Of a stretch of 64,000 nt of DNA, positions 51,204 through 57,902 are shown piece by piece (the stretch's first letter is position 1; the number at the start of each line of letters is the position of its first letter). Location of the stretch: assembly GCA_965249185.1 (NCBI GenBank), contig CBDFLS010000002.1, positions 1,240,001-1,304,000 on the forward strand. The letters run 5' to 3'. Source of the stretch: CBDFLS01 sp965249185. Its GTDB lineage: Bacteria; Chloroflexota; Dehalococcoidia; Lucifugimonadales; Australimonadaceae. Both the position numbers and the translations under genes were made by a program. The notes under the pieces were generated by a model. The model was not told where the DNA came from and ran no database searches. It saw nothing but the letters and a program-made list of their open reading frames with translations.

Positions 51204-51956
51204 TCATGCCGCTTCCGACGCCTCTGCTTCCCGCGTCTGCTGGAGCTTCTGGGTCGCCCCTTGCACAAGCGGCGTCAGCTCCGATGCCGATACCGCCTCA
51301 AGGTCCTTGCCCGTCTTGCCCTTGACCGCAGCCCGCACCTGCTTCTCGTCGAACCCCTGCATCGCCCCCAGGTCGATCAGCGTCGACCGCAGCGACGGTG
51401 CGAGGGAGTCGGCTGCGCTTTCCCGCTTCGCCGGTTGCCCGGTTGCCGCCTGGTCTCCGTAGAGGCAATTCCCGAACTGGTCTCCGAAGCTGCGCAGGGC
51501 GCGTTTGAGACCGTCGGTAACCGACCCTTTGCAGGCTGTGTCGTGACCCTCCGCCGTCTCCTCCGCCACGGCGTGGAACCCGATGTCCGTGCGGGGCGGA
51601 GCGCCGGGGACGGTGACCCGCACGGGAGCGCTGTAGGCGCGGATGCGGCTCACCTCCCCGGTCTTGGGGTCAACGCTGTCGATCTCTCGCAGGGTGACAT
51701 CGTCCACGAGTTCGTATCCCCAGCCGCCGCGACCGAATATCTCGTTCGCCTGGTCGATGACCGTGTGTCCCTCGATGTACTGGTATGTGCGCCCGGCCCG
51801 GCCCTTACGCTGGGACACCAGGCTCGGGTCGAGGGGCTTCTCCAGCTCGCTCACCACCCTTGGGGACAGGCTGTCCCAGAGCAGGTCGTGCTCCGGAGTG
51901 ATTGCAGCGTCCGGGTGGACGCCGTTGCTTCCGTTCTTGGTCGATGCGTTCGTCAT
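51204..51956 (-). CDS. Rad52/Rad22-type single-strand annealing protein
   Basis: 250 residues from ATG 51956. The Rad52 core is seen in RTYQYIEGHTVIDQANEIFG, RGGWGYELVDDVTL, IGFHAVAEETAEGHDTACKG and VTDGLKRALRSFGDQFGNCL. Such proteins anneal complementary single strands. With the nearby Cas4-like nuclease and SSB it forms the element's recombination set. Confidence 0.92.
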   Translation of the reverse strand: MTNASTKNGSNGVHPDAAITPEHDLLWDSLSPRVVSELEKPLDPSLVSQRKGRAGRTYQYIEGHTVIDQANEIFGRGGWGYELVDDVTLREIDSVDPKTGEVSRIRAYSAPVRVTVPGAPPRTDIGFHAVAEETAEGHDTACKGSVTDGLKRALRSFGDQFGNCLYGDQAATGQPAKRESAADSLAPSLRSTLIDLGAMQGFDEKQVRAAVKGKTGKDLEAVSASELTPLVQGATQKLQQTREAEASEAA

Positions 51957-52186
51957 TGTGCTTCTCCTTTGTGATGTCTGTGTTGTGCTGACTGCTGTTT
52001 CTCTGGTCGGTGCGGGTTTCCCCTATGGGAAGCCCGTGGGCGGGGCAAGCCCCGTCATTCATTGGGCATAGCGCCTCCTTGGGTAATGCTGTGGGGTTTT
52101 GATGGCGCAGGGCACAGAGCCTGCAAGACGGTGGGCTGGCGTGGGCACAAGAGCGGGCGGGAAGCCCGTGTGGAAGGGGGCCTGTG
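51957..52186. other. Gap between the Rad52-like gene and the primase gene
   Basis: 230 bp without a gene. A small hairpin (CGGGG-CTTG-CCCCG on the minus strand, near 52035-52050) is present. Confidence 0.4.
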
Positions 52187-53245
52187 CTACCTAGCGGTGC
52201 GGGCTGCCCTGGCAAGCAAGCCCAGGAAGATCGCCCGCCCGTGGGGATGCGTGGCAAGCTCCGCCACGTCGGTGACCCCTTCAAGCAAGCGCACCGTGGC
52301 GGCCCGCCGTCCAAGCAAGCTCTCAAGCCGCTCGGCGGCCTCGCGGCCGGCATCGTCGGCGTCGAAGGCGAGGAACACGCGGGGGAAGGCAAGCAAGCTA
52401 CCTGCCACCCGCTCCATGCCCTGGGTCCCCAAGGCTGCGCAAGCGGGCAAGCCCCATTGGACAAGGGCAAGCCAGTCGAACACCCCTTCAGTAAGGACCA
52501 CCCAAGACGGCGCAGCCCCAAGCCGCCCAAGTCCAAGCACCGGCTTGGGTCCGGGCAGCGCCTGGAACCTCGGCGTCCGCTCCGGGTCAAGGGCCCGGCC
52601 CACAAGCCAGCGGACGCGTCCCGAGGCCAGGTCGGGAACCACCACCATCCCTGCGAACCGCTCGCCCCGCTCGGTGAACAGGCCCGAAGCCTGCAATCGC
52701 TCGCCGCCGAATCCGTAGGCTTCAAGGTATCGGCGCAGCCCGTCCCCCGGTGCGTAGCCAAGACCCAGGCGGCAGGCGGTATCGAAGCTGATGCCCCTGG
52801 ACGCCAGATACTCACGCGCCTCGGAGCTCTGGAGCATCGACCGGAGGTAGAACCTCGTTGCCGCCGACAGCGCCGCCGGATCCCGCTGGGAAACCACGGG
52901 AGCAGCGGTACGCCGTGGCGCGGCCTGCGTCCTCGACCGGACGACTGGGCTGGGAGCCAGCCCAGTCCCACCACCCAGCCTCTGTATCGCCTCGGGCAGG
53001 GTGAGGCCCTCGGCCCGCTGGATAAAGTCCAGCACGTCCCCACCAACTCCACAGCCGAAGCAGTAAAACCTGGACGTGTCGGCGTACACCGTAAAGCTGC
53101 CTTCCGACTCCTGGTGGAAGGGGCAGACGCCCTGTCGGACGCGGCCCCTTCCCCTCAGCTGCACGCCCGCAGCCTCCACCACGTCGGCCAGGGAATGGCG
53201 GCTCTTGAGGGCCGCCAGGTCAACCTGTGTGTTGGCTACGACCAT
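52187..53245 (-). CDS. DnaG-type primase with CHC2 zinc finger and TOPRIM
   Basis: 352 residues from ATG 53245, preceded by AAAGGAGGT. The zinc finger is C41-PFH44 ... C62-FGC65, followed by GDVLDFIQRAEGLTLPEAI, the primase core GISFDTACRLGLGYAPGDGL, and TOPRIM (VVLTEGVFDWLALVQWG with Glu, then VFLAFDADDAGREAAERL with the DxD). It lacks a DnaB-binding C-terminus, as expected for a mobile-element primase. It overlaps the upstream gene by 10 bp. Confidence 0.92.
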   Translation of the reverse strand: MVVANTQVDLAALKSRHSLADVVEAAGVQLRGRGRVRQGVCPFHQESEGSFTVYADTSRFYCFGCGVGGDVLDFIQRAEGLTLPEAIQRLGGGTGLAPSPVVRSRTQAAPRRTAAPVVSQRDPAALSAATRFYLRSMLQSSEAREYLASRGISFDTACRLGLGYAPGDGLRRYLEAYGFGGERLQASGLFTERGERFAGMVVVPDLASGRVRWLVGRALDPERTPRFQALPGPKPVLGLGRLGAAPSWVVLTEGVFDWLALVQWGLPACAALGTQGMERVAGSLLAFPRVFLAFDADDAGREAAERLESLLGRRAATVRLLEGVTDVAELATHPHGRAIFLGLLARAARTAR

Positions 53246-53706
53246 GACCCACCTCCTTTCAGGGGCTTCAGGCCCCGCAGGCTCCTCGCGGAGACCACCT
53301 TGCCCGGCTGCCACACCATCCCCAGCACAGCCAGGACTTTCACGGTCCCGTCGCCGTGGGGAGCGAGCGCCGCAGCTCTGCCGGCGCCCTGGCTGTAGAC
53401 CAGGGTCTCGCTTTGCCCGAACCGTCGTCGCACCAGGTCCTGCCACTCGGCGTAGGCCCAACGCGTCTCGCGCGCATCCGCCGTGGCGGTGTCCAGGTCG
53501 GCTATGAGCGTCAACGCACCGTCGAGGTTCCCCGCCTTCCGCAGCCGCCGTGCGTCGTGGACCCTCCGGGCCACGCTCTGCGCCGTTGACTGCTCGCGGT
53601 TGCTGGCAAAGAGGGCATCCATCACCCGGTCCACCAGCTCCTCCAGACTGCGCCTGGGCCTTTCACCCACTACCATCGTTCCGTAATTCATCACTGCCGT
53701 TGTCAT
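53236..53706 (-). CDS. Hypothetical protein upstream of the primase
   Basis: 156 residues from ATG 53706 (AAAGGAGGT, 5 bp spacing). A helical middle (SLEELVDRVMDALFASNREQ, VARRVHDARRLRKAGNLDGA, WAYAEWQDLVRRRFG) resembles a TPR-like pair of helices. No family was recognised. Confidence 0.65.
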   Translation of the reverse strand: MTTAVMNYGTMVVGERPRRSLEELVDRVMDALFASNREQSTAQSVARRVHDARRLRKAGNLDGALTLIADLDTATADARETRWAYAEWQDLVRRRFGQSETLVYSQGAGRAAALAPHGDGTVKVLAVLGMVWQPGKVVSARSLRGLKPLKGGGSWS

Positions 53707-53975
53707 CACGACCTCCTTTCTACTTTCGATTGCCGTAGTGCTTGTATCGCCTGTTTCCTGTTCCTTGCGCCCATGAACCGCCGGAGCATCAGCGCCCCGC
53801 ATCCAAGGGCCAGAGCGTTGACGGTGAAGGCGTCAACGCCTGAACCGGTCAACAGGGGCGTTACCAGGAGCAACGTCACGCCTGCCGCCAGCGTCCTCCG
53901 CTTGTGCCGCCGCATGGCTCTTGCGGTCCCGGCGACGGCGGCCAGGACCCGTGGAACCCGTTCCTTGATGTGCAT
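53706..53975 (-). CDS. Small membrane protein
   Basis: 89 residues from ATG 53975, with AGGAGGT 5 bp upstream. A basic N-terminus precedes a helical hairpin of two transmembrane segments (TLAAGVTLLLVTPLLTGSGV and FTVNALALGCGALML), then a basic tail. It touches the next gene by 1 bp. Confidence 0.65.
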   Translation of the reverse strand: MHIKERVPRVLAAVAGTARAMRRHKRRTLAAGVTLLLVTPLLTGSGVDAFTVNALALGCGALMLRRFMGARNRKQAIQALRQSKVERRS

Positions 53976-54696
53976 GCGCACCTCCTTCTTATGTCTGTTG
54001 CCCGCACCGGCATCCGTGGCGCGGGTCTTCGCTACTGGGTTGACTGTCGATGGACACACTCCGCCCACGGTGGGATGCCTCACGTGAACGCAGCGTGACT
54101 TGTACCCGGCCTGTCTCACGCATTGCACGCAGAGGGGCCAGGGTGGAAAAGACGCAGCTCGGCCAGGGTCTCTTCGTCACAACGCGAGTTCTGGGGAGCT
54201 ACGAAGACGCGGCGCGGCTGCCCTACGACGTGGTCACGGAACAGACGCGGGTGTAAAAGGGCGCAGCTCGGCCAGGGTCTATATGGCGTACCGACTCTGG
54301 GGAGGCTGCGGTGACGTGAAGCGGCCAGCCTGCGATGCAAATGGCAGACCAGCGCGTGTCGAAGCTGCGGCCTAGCTGTCTGAAGAGCGACGCCGCAGGC
54401 ATGGGGGGACGGTCAGAGGGCATGGGGCACTCCAACCGTCGTATCGAAAGGTCGAAACGCAGGACGCACTCCGGCCTTTGTGGAACATCCCTCTTGGAAG
54501 ACCGTCTCGGAGAGGTTGCTCGATCCGATTGGTCTATCCGGGCTCAGGGAAGGGACCCTCCAGGTTTCTAGGGCGGGAAACGCTGGAAAAGCCTGATAAC
54601 GATCTTAGTATTACCGCTCCACCGAGCCCTTGGCAATAGTTTCAGGCCCTCTCCGCCCACATCACTTACTCCAATGCGACAGGAATGCGACAGCCG
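53976..54696. other. 720-bp non-coding region of the conjugative element
   Basis: No open frame here has a convincing product. It contains the direct repeats listed at 54150-54345. Candidate site for a transfer or replication origin, or for small RNAs. Confidence 0.45.
54150..54345 (+). repeat. Imperfect direct repeat of about 70 bp, period about 110 bp
   Basis: gcgcagctcggccagggtct occurs at 54152-54171 (acgcag variant) and 54262-54281. Similarity continues for about 50 bp more (CTGGGGAG, then GACG, then CGGCC). A weaker third copy (cgcagaggggccagggtgg) precedes them near 54130. Confidence 0.55.
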
Positions 54697-55548
54697 CTAC
54701 TTCCACCACAACCCCAGGGTGAGGACACGCCGCAGGAGCCGCATCAGCTCCCGCCTGGCCCGCTCCCTCTGTATGTCCACCAGCGCCCTTCTGCGCCATC
54801 CCAGGTAGTCCTCCCGCACGGATGGGTGCAGGGGAGCGGTATCCGGCGGAAGCGTCAGCTCGTACTCTCCGATCATGGCGATCTCCAGGGCCATGATCCG
54901 CTCCCTTCCCTTCGTCTGGGTTAGCCTGGTGCCCTCCTCACGAACGCTCCACAGATGCCGCCATTCCACCACCAGCGGCATCCCCGGACCGTAGGAGGCT
55001 TCCTCGCCGGGGTGCGGCTCCTTGGTGACCACCCCGGCACGGAACGAGCCGTTGTAGACAGGCCGCCGCTCCTTCCCTGAACCATGAGCTTCTGGAATGC
55101 CCGTCCCGGCCTGAGCCACCTCCAGCCTGGCAACCCTGCCCGCCAGCTCCCCGACCGCCTGAGCGCCCTCGTCCAACTTGCGCCCCAACTCCCCGTGGAC
55201 GGCTGGGCCGCCGTCTTCGAGGGAGCTGCGCATCTCCTTCTCCAACCCCTCCATCCGTTCCTTCAACTCCGTGATCCGCTGCTCCAGGGCGTCGAACCGC
55301 TCCCGTTGCTGGGCGGCAGCCGAGCCGCCCCCGGACAGCAGCATCCGCTCCAACGCATCGCTCATCCGCCCCGTAAGCCTGCCCGATTCCACGGCTCTGA
55401 CCAGGGTTCTGTAGCTGATCCCCAGCAGCTCAGCCGTCTTCACCCGGCCCTCGTCACGCTCCAGGTCCCGCAGCAGCGCCATCAACCGCAGATGACGCAG
55501 ACTCTCCAGACTTCGGCTTCTCTCCTGCATCAATTCCTTGCCGTTCAT
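54697..55548 (-). CDS. HTH/coiled-coil protein, first gene of the leftward block
   Basis: 283 residues from ATG 55548 (GGAGGGAGG upstream). A Fis-like HTH (RVKTAELLGISYRTLVRAVE) lies near residue 40, a coiled coil (residues about 80-150) follows, then a separate domain (MPLVVEWRHLWSVREEGTRL) and a basic tail. It could regulate the divergent operons. No family was recognised. Confidence 0.65.
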   Translation of the reverse strand: MNGKELMQERSRSLESLRHLRLMALLRDLERDEGRVKTAELLGISYRTLVRAVESGRLTGRMSDALERMLLSGGGSAAAQQRERFDALEQRITELKERMEGLEKEMRSSLEDGGPAVHGELGRKLDEGAQAVGELAGRVARLEVAQAGTGIPEAHGSGKERRPVYNGSFRAGVVTKEPHPGEEASYGPGMPLVVEWRHLWSVREEGTRLTQTKGRERIMALEIAMIGEYELTLPPDTAPLHPSVREDYLGWRRRALVDIQRERARRELMRLLRRVLTLGLWWK

Positions 55549-55568
55549 CCTCCCTCCCTTCTCACTTG

Positions 55569-55661
55569 CCTTTCGTCAATTTTCACAGCTTGGTCTGTCC
55601 ACTCCCCTCCGATTTCCTCAGTTGTCTTTTGTCAACTTTCGCAGTGAGGACTGTCCAACTC
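55569..55661. repeat. Two 36-bp direct repeats between the divergent operons
   Basis: cctttcgtcaattttcacag then ...ctgtccactc at 55569-55604, and a similar unit (tcttttgtcaactttcgcag ... ctgtccaactc) at 55625-55661. Spacing is 56 bp. Possible operators or iterons. Confidence 0.55.
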
Positions 55662-55709
55662 TGCCGCAACCACCCCTTGTTCCAAAGTGCTTACTGCTCC
55701 CGTCCTATA

Positions 55710-55726
55710 GGGGGTGATTTACCCCC
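55710..55726. promoter_or_regulatory. Perfect palindrome GGGGGT-5-ACCCCC
   Basis: An inverted repeat with a 5-bp spacer between the divergent operons. There is no T tract, so it is more likely an operator than a terminator. Confidence 0.45.
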
Positions 55727-55831
55727 GATTCAGCTTGCTCACGACTCCACTTTGCACTCTTGCACCAAACTCCAATCTCTGTACACGTCTATGACATCAC
55801 GAACGCTCCCGCGATTCCCATGTCCTGAAAG

Positions 55832-55855
55832 GGAGGACGCGCGTGTCCTCCTTTT
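55832..55855 (+). terminator. Leader terminator or attenuator upstream of the T4SS operon
   Basis: GGAGGAC (55832-55838) pairs with GTCCTCC (55845-55851) and TTTT follows. It lies 80 bp upstream of the first T4SS gene, with no gene before it on this strand. Confidence 0.6.
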
Positions 55856-55934
55856 CAACCCATTACATGGCCCCGTCGCTTTATTCAGACTCGATAGCAG
55901 GACGTGACTCCATCAATCCAAAGGAGGTGACGAG

Positions 55935-56537
55935 ATGGCACTGAGATCGACCCTGAAATCCATAAAGGCGATACGGCTGACGCTCATGGCCGGGGCGCTG
56001 CTCCTGGCGGCGCTGGTGGCCACCCCCGCAAGCAACCTGGCGTTGGCCGCACCCCTACAGCAGAGCGGCGGGTTCACCCTGGTCAACGAGGACGAGGAGT
56101 TCATCAAGCGCCACGACGACGGTAGCTTCGAGGCCAAGCCCATCTTCAGCGCGGACCCCACCTGGGCCGGCTACGGGGTCAAGGACCCGGTGACCGGCGA
56201 GTGGCTTACCGCCCTCTACTTCATCCAGGACGACCCCGACGAGAAGGACGAGGGCTGGGAGTACGACATCGACTACCCCGAGTACGACGAGCAGCCCGAG
56301 CTGGACCCGGACAGGGCGTACACCCTGGTCCTGTACGTCTTCCACGAGTATGAGCTCTACGACTTCGAGGTCATCATCCCCGCCCATGAAGGTTCGGGGT
56401 TGTGGGACAGGGTGCTGAGCGCTCTGGACCCGTCCCGCTGGGCCAAGGCATTTGCGGGTTGGGTGGTGGAGGGCATCCACGGAATCCTGTGCAGCGTCCT
56501 GAGCAAGATCACCGGCTCGGACCCGGCCAACTGCTAG
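55935..56537 (+). CDS. Secreted acidic protein, first gene of the T4SS operon
   Basis: 200 residues, with AAAGGAGGTGA before the ATG. A Sec signal peptide (LMAGALLLAALVATPASNLA, probable cleavage after ALAA) is followed by an acidic domain (DEKDEGWEYDIDYPEYDEQP, AYTLVLYVFHEYELYDFEVI) and a C-terminal amphipathic segment with two cysteines. Function unknown. Its position suggests a role at the cell surface during conjugation. Confidence 0.75.
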   Translation: MALRSTLKSIKAIRLTLMAGALLLAALVATPASNLALAAPLQQSGGFTLVNEDEEFIKRHDDGSFEAKPIFSADPTWAGYGVKDPVTGEWLTALYFIQDDPDEKDEGWEYDIDYPEYDEQPELDPDRAYTLVLYVFHEYELYDFEVIIPAHEGSGLWDRVLSALDPSRWAKAFAGWVVEGIHGILCSVLSKITGSDPANC

Positions 56538-56551
56538 GGGGAATGCAACAC

Positions 56552-57538
56552 ATGACCGACATCCTCACCGGCACCCCGCCCAATTTGACCTACCTGCACG
56601 AAGCCGTCCAGCAAGCCTGGATGGTGGTGTGGGTCGTCGTGGCTGCGGGCCTGGGGGTCATCCTGGCGTGGGCGGGCATCACCATGATCTTCCGGGAGCA
56701 CCTGGGGGGTCACGACTTCGGCTGGAGGGAGTTGGTGCCCCGGTTGATGATCGCCGTGGTCGCCGCCTCCACCTCGCTGTGGTGGGGCTCCTTCATCATC
56801 GACCTGGCCGACAGCATATCCCGGTTCGTGGCCGTCTCGTTGGAGGTGACGGCGGGAGACCTGCTGAGAGCGCCCCTGGACGTGTTCCTCCAGGCCATCC
56901 AGGTGGGCAACACGGGACTGGCGTTGGCGCTGGCCTTGCTCTACCTGGTCTACGGCTTCTTCATCCTCTACGTGATCGGCCAGTTCATCATCCGCCTCGC
57001 CCTCATCGACCTGCTGCTGGTGCTGGCTCCCGTGGCGTTGGGGCTGTGGGTCCTGCCCATGACCGCCGGGTGGGGCCGCTACTGGCTGAAGACCTTCCTG
57101 GTGACGGTGTTCCAGCAGTCGGTCCAGCTGGTCGCCCTGGCCCTGGCCATCGCCTTCCTGGACGACTTCGCCTCCATCGGTGCAGGCCAGCCGGTCAACG
57201 ACTTCCTGTGGCAGCTCTTGATGAGCATCGCCTTCGTCTACCTGACCACCAGGGTCCCCTCGATGCTTGGCACCACCGGGGTGTTCGACGCCTGGCTGCG
57301 CACCCTCCACTACGGGGCATCCATGCTCATGGCCCTGCCCAGGATGATGCACGTGGCGGGCATGGCAACCGGCGCTATGTCGGCTGCCGGTGCGATGAAG
57401 GCCGGGGCGGCAGGCAGTGGGGGCGGCGTTGGAAGCTGGCTCCCTGCTGCGGCGGGCCTGGCCAAGGGCGGCGGCGGAGGCGAAGCATCGACGGGCAACA
57501 CGTCGGCGGGGATGCCGCCCCGCAGCATGAACGAGTGA
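56552..57538 (+). CDS. VirB6/TrbL-like polytopic membrane protein
   Basis: 328 residues from ATG 56552 (AGGGGGA at the right distance; the longer upstream frame is rejected). Six or more transmembrane helices, including VVWVVVAAGLGVILAWAGI, LALALALLYLVYGFFILYVI and LALIDLLLVLAPVALGLWVL, then WLKTFLVTVFQQSVQLVALA, a pattern seen in TrbL/VirB6 inner-membrane pore proteins of type IV secretion. The Gly/Ala-rich C-terminus is cytoplasmic and disordered. Confidence 0.8.
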   Translation: MTDILTGTPPNLTYLHEAVQQAWMVVWVVVAAGLGVILAWAGITMIFREHLGGHDFGWRELVPRLMIAVVAASTSLWWGSFIIDLADSISRFVAVSLEVTAGDLLRAPLDVFLQAIQVGNTGLALALALLYLVYGFFILYVIGQFIIRLALIDLLLVLAPVALGLWVLPMTAGWGRYWLKTFLVTVFQQSVQLVALALAIAFLDDFASIGAGQPVNDFLWQLLMSIAFVYLTTRVPSMLGTTGVFDAWLRTLHYGASMLMALPRMMHVAGMATGAMSAAGAMKAGAAGSGGGVGSWLPAAAGLAKGGGGGEASTGNTSAGMPPRSMNE

Positions 57539-57601
57539 TCAACGGCCCCTGAGTGGGGGCCTCAATCAGCCGGCAACACAACGGTGAGAAGGAGTTTACG
57601 C

Positions 57602-57889
57602 ATGAGCGATCTGATTCAGACCGTATCCAACATCGTGGGGATTCTACTGGCCATGGTCGGCGTGGTGGGCACGGGGTTCTTCATCTACGGGTCCTTCCTG
57701 TACCTCTCCGCCTCCGGCGCGCCCCACCAGATGGAGCGGGGCAAGAGCGCCATGTTCACGGCCCTGGCCGGGGTGGTGCTGGCGCTGCTGGCCTATGGCG
57801 TGATGAACCTCATCATCAACGCCGCCATCGGCAGTCCCGTGACCCCCGAATTGCCCAACCCGAGCAACCCGTCCGGCAACTCGCCTTAG
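57602..57889 (+). CDS. VirB2/TrbC-like pilin subunit
   Basis: 95 residues from ATG 57602 with AAGGAG upstream. Two transmembrane helices (NIVGILLAMVGVVGTGFFIY and FTALAGVVLALLAYGVMNLI) are joined by a short loop with QMERGK, the layout of conjugative pilins or Gram-positive-type equivalents. It is followed after 13 bp by the PrgI-domain gene. Confidence 0.7.
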   Translation: MSDLIQTVSNIVGILLAMVGVVGTGFFIYGSFLYLSASGAPHQMERGKSAMFTALAGVVLALLAYGVMNLIINAAIGSPVTPELPNPSNPSGNSP

Positions 57890-57902
57890 GAGGTGTACGC
57901 CC

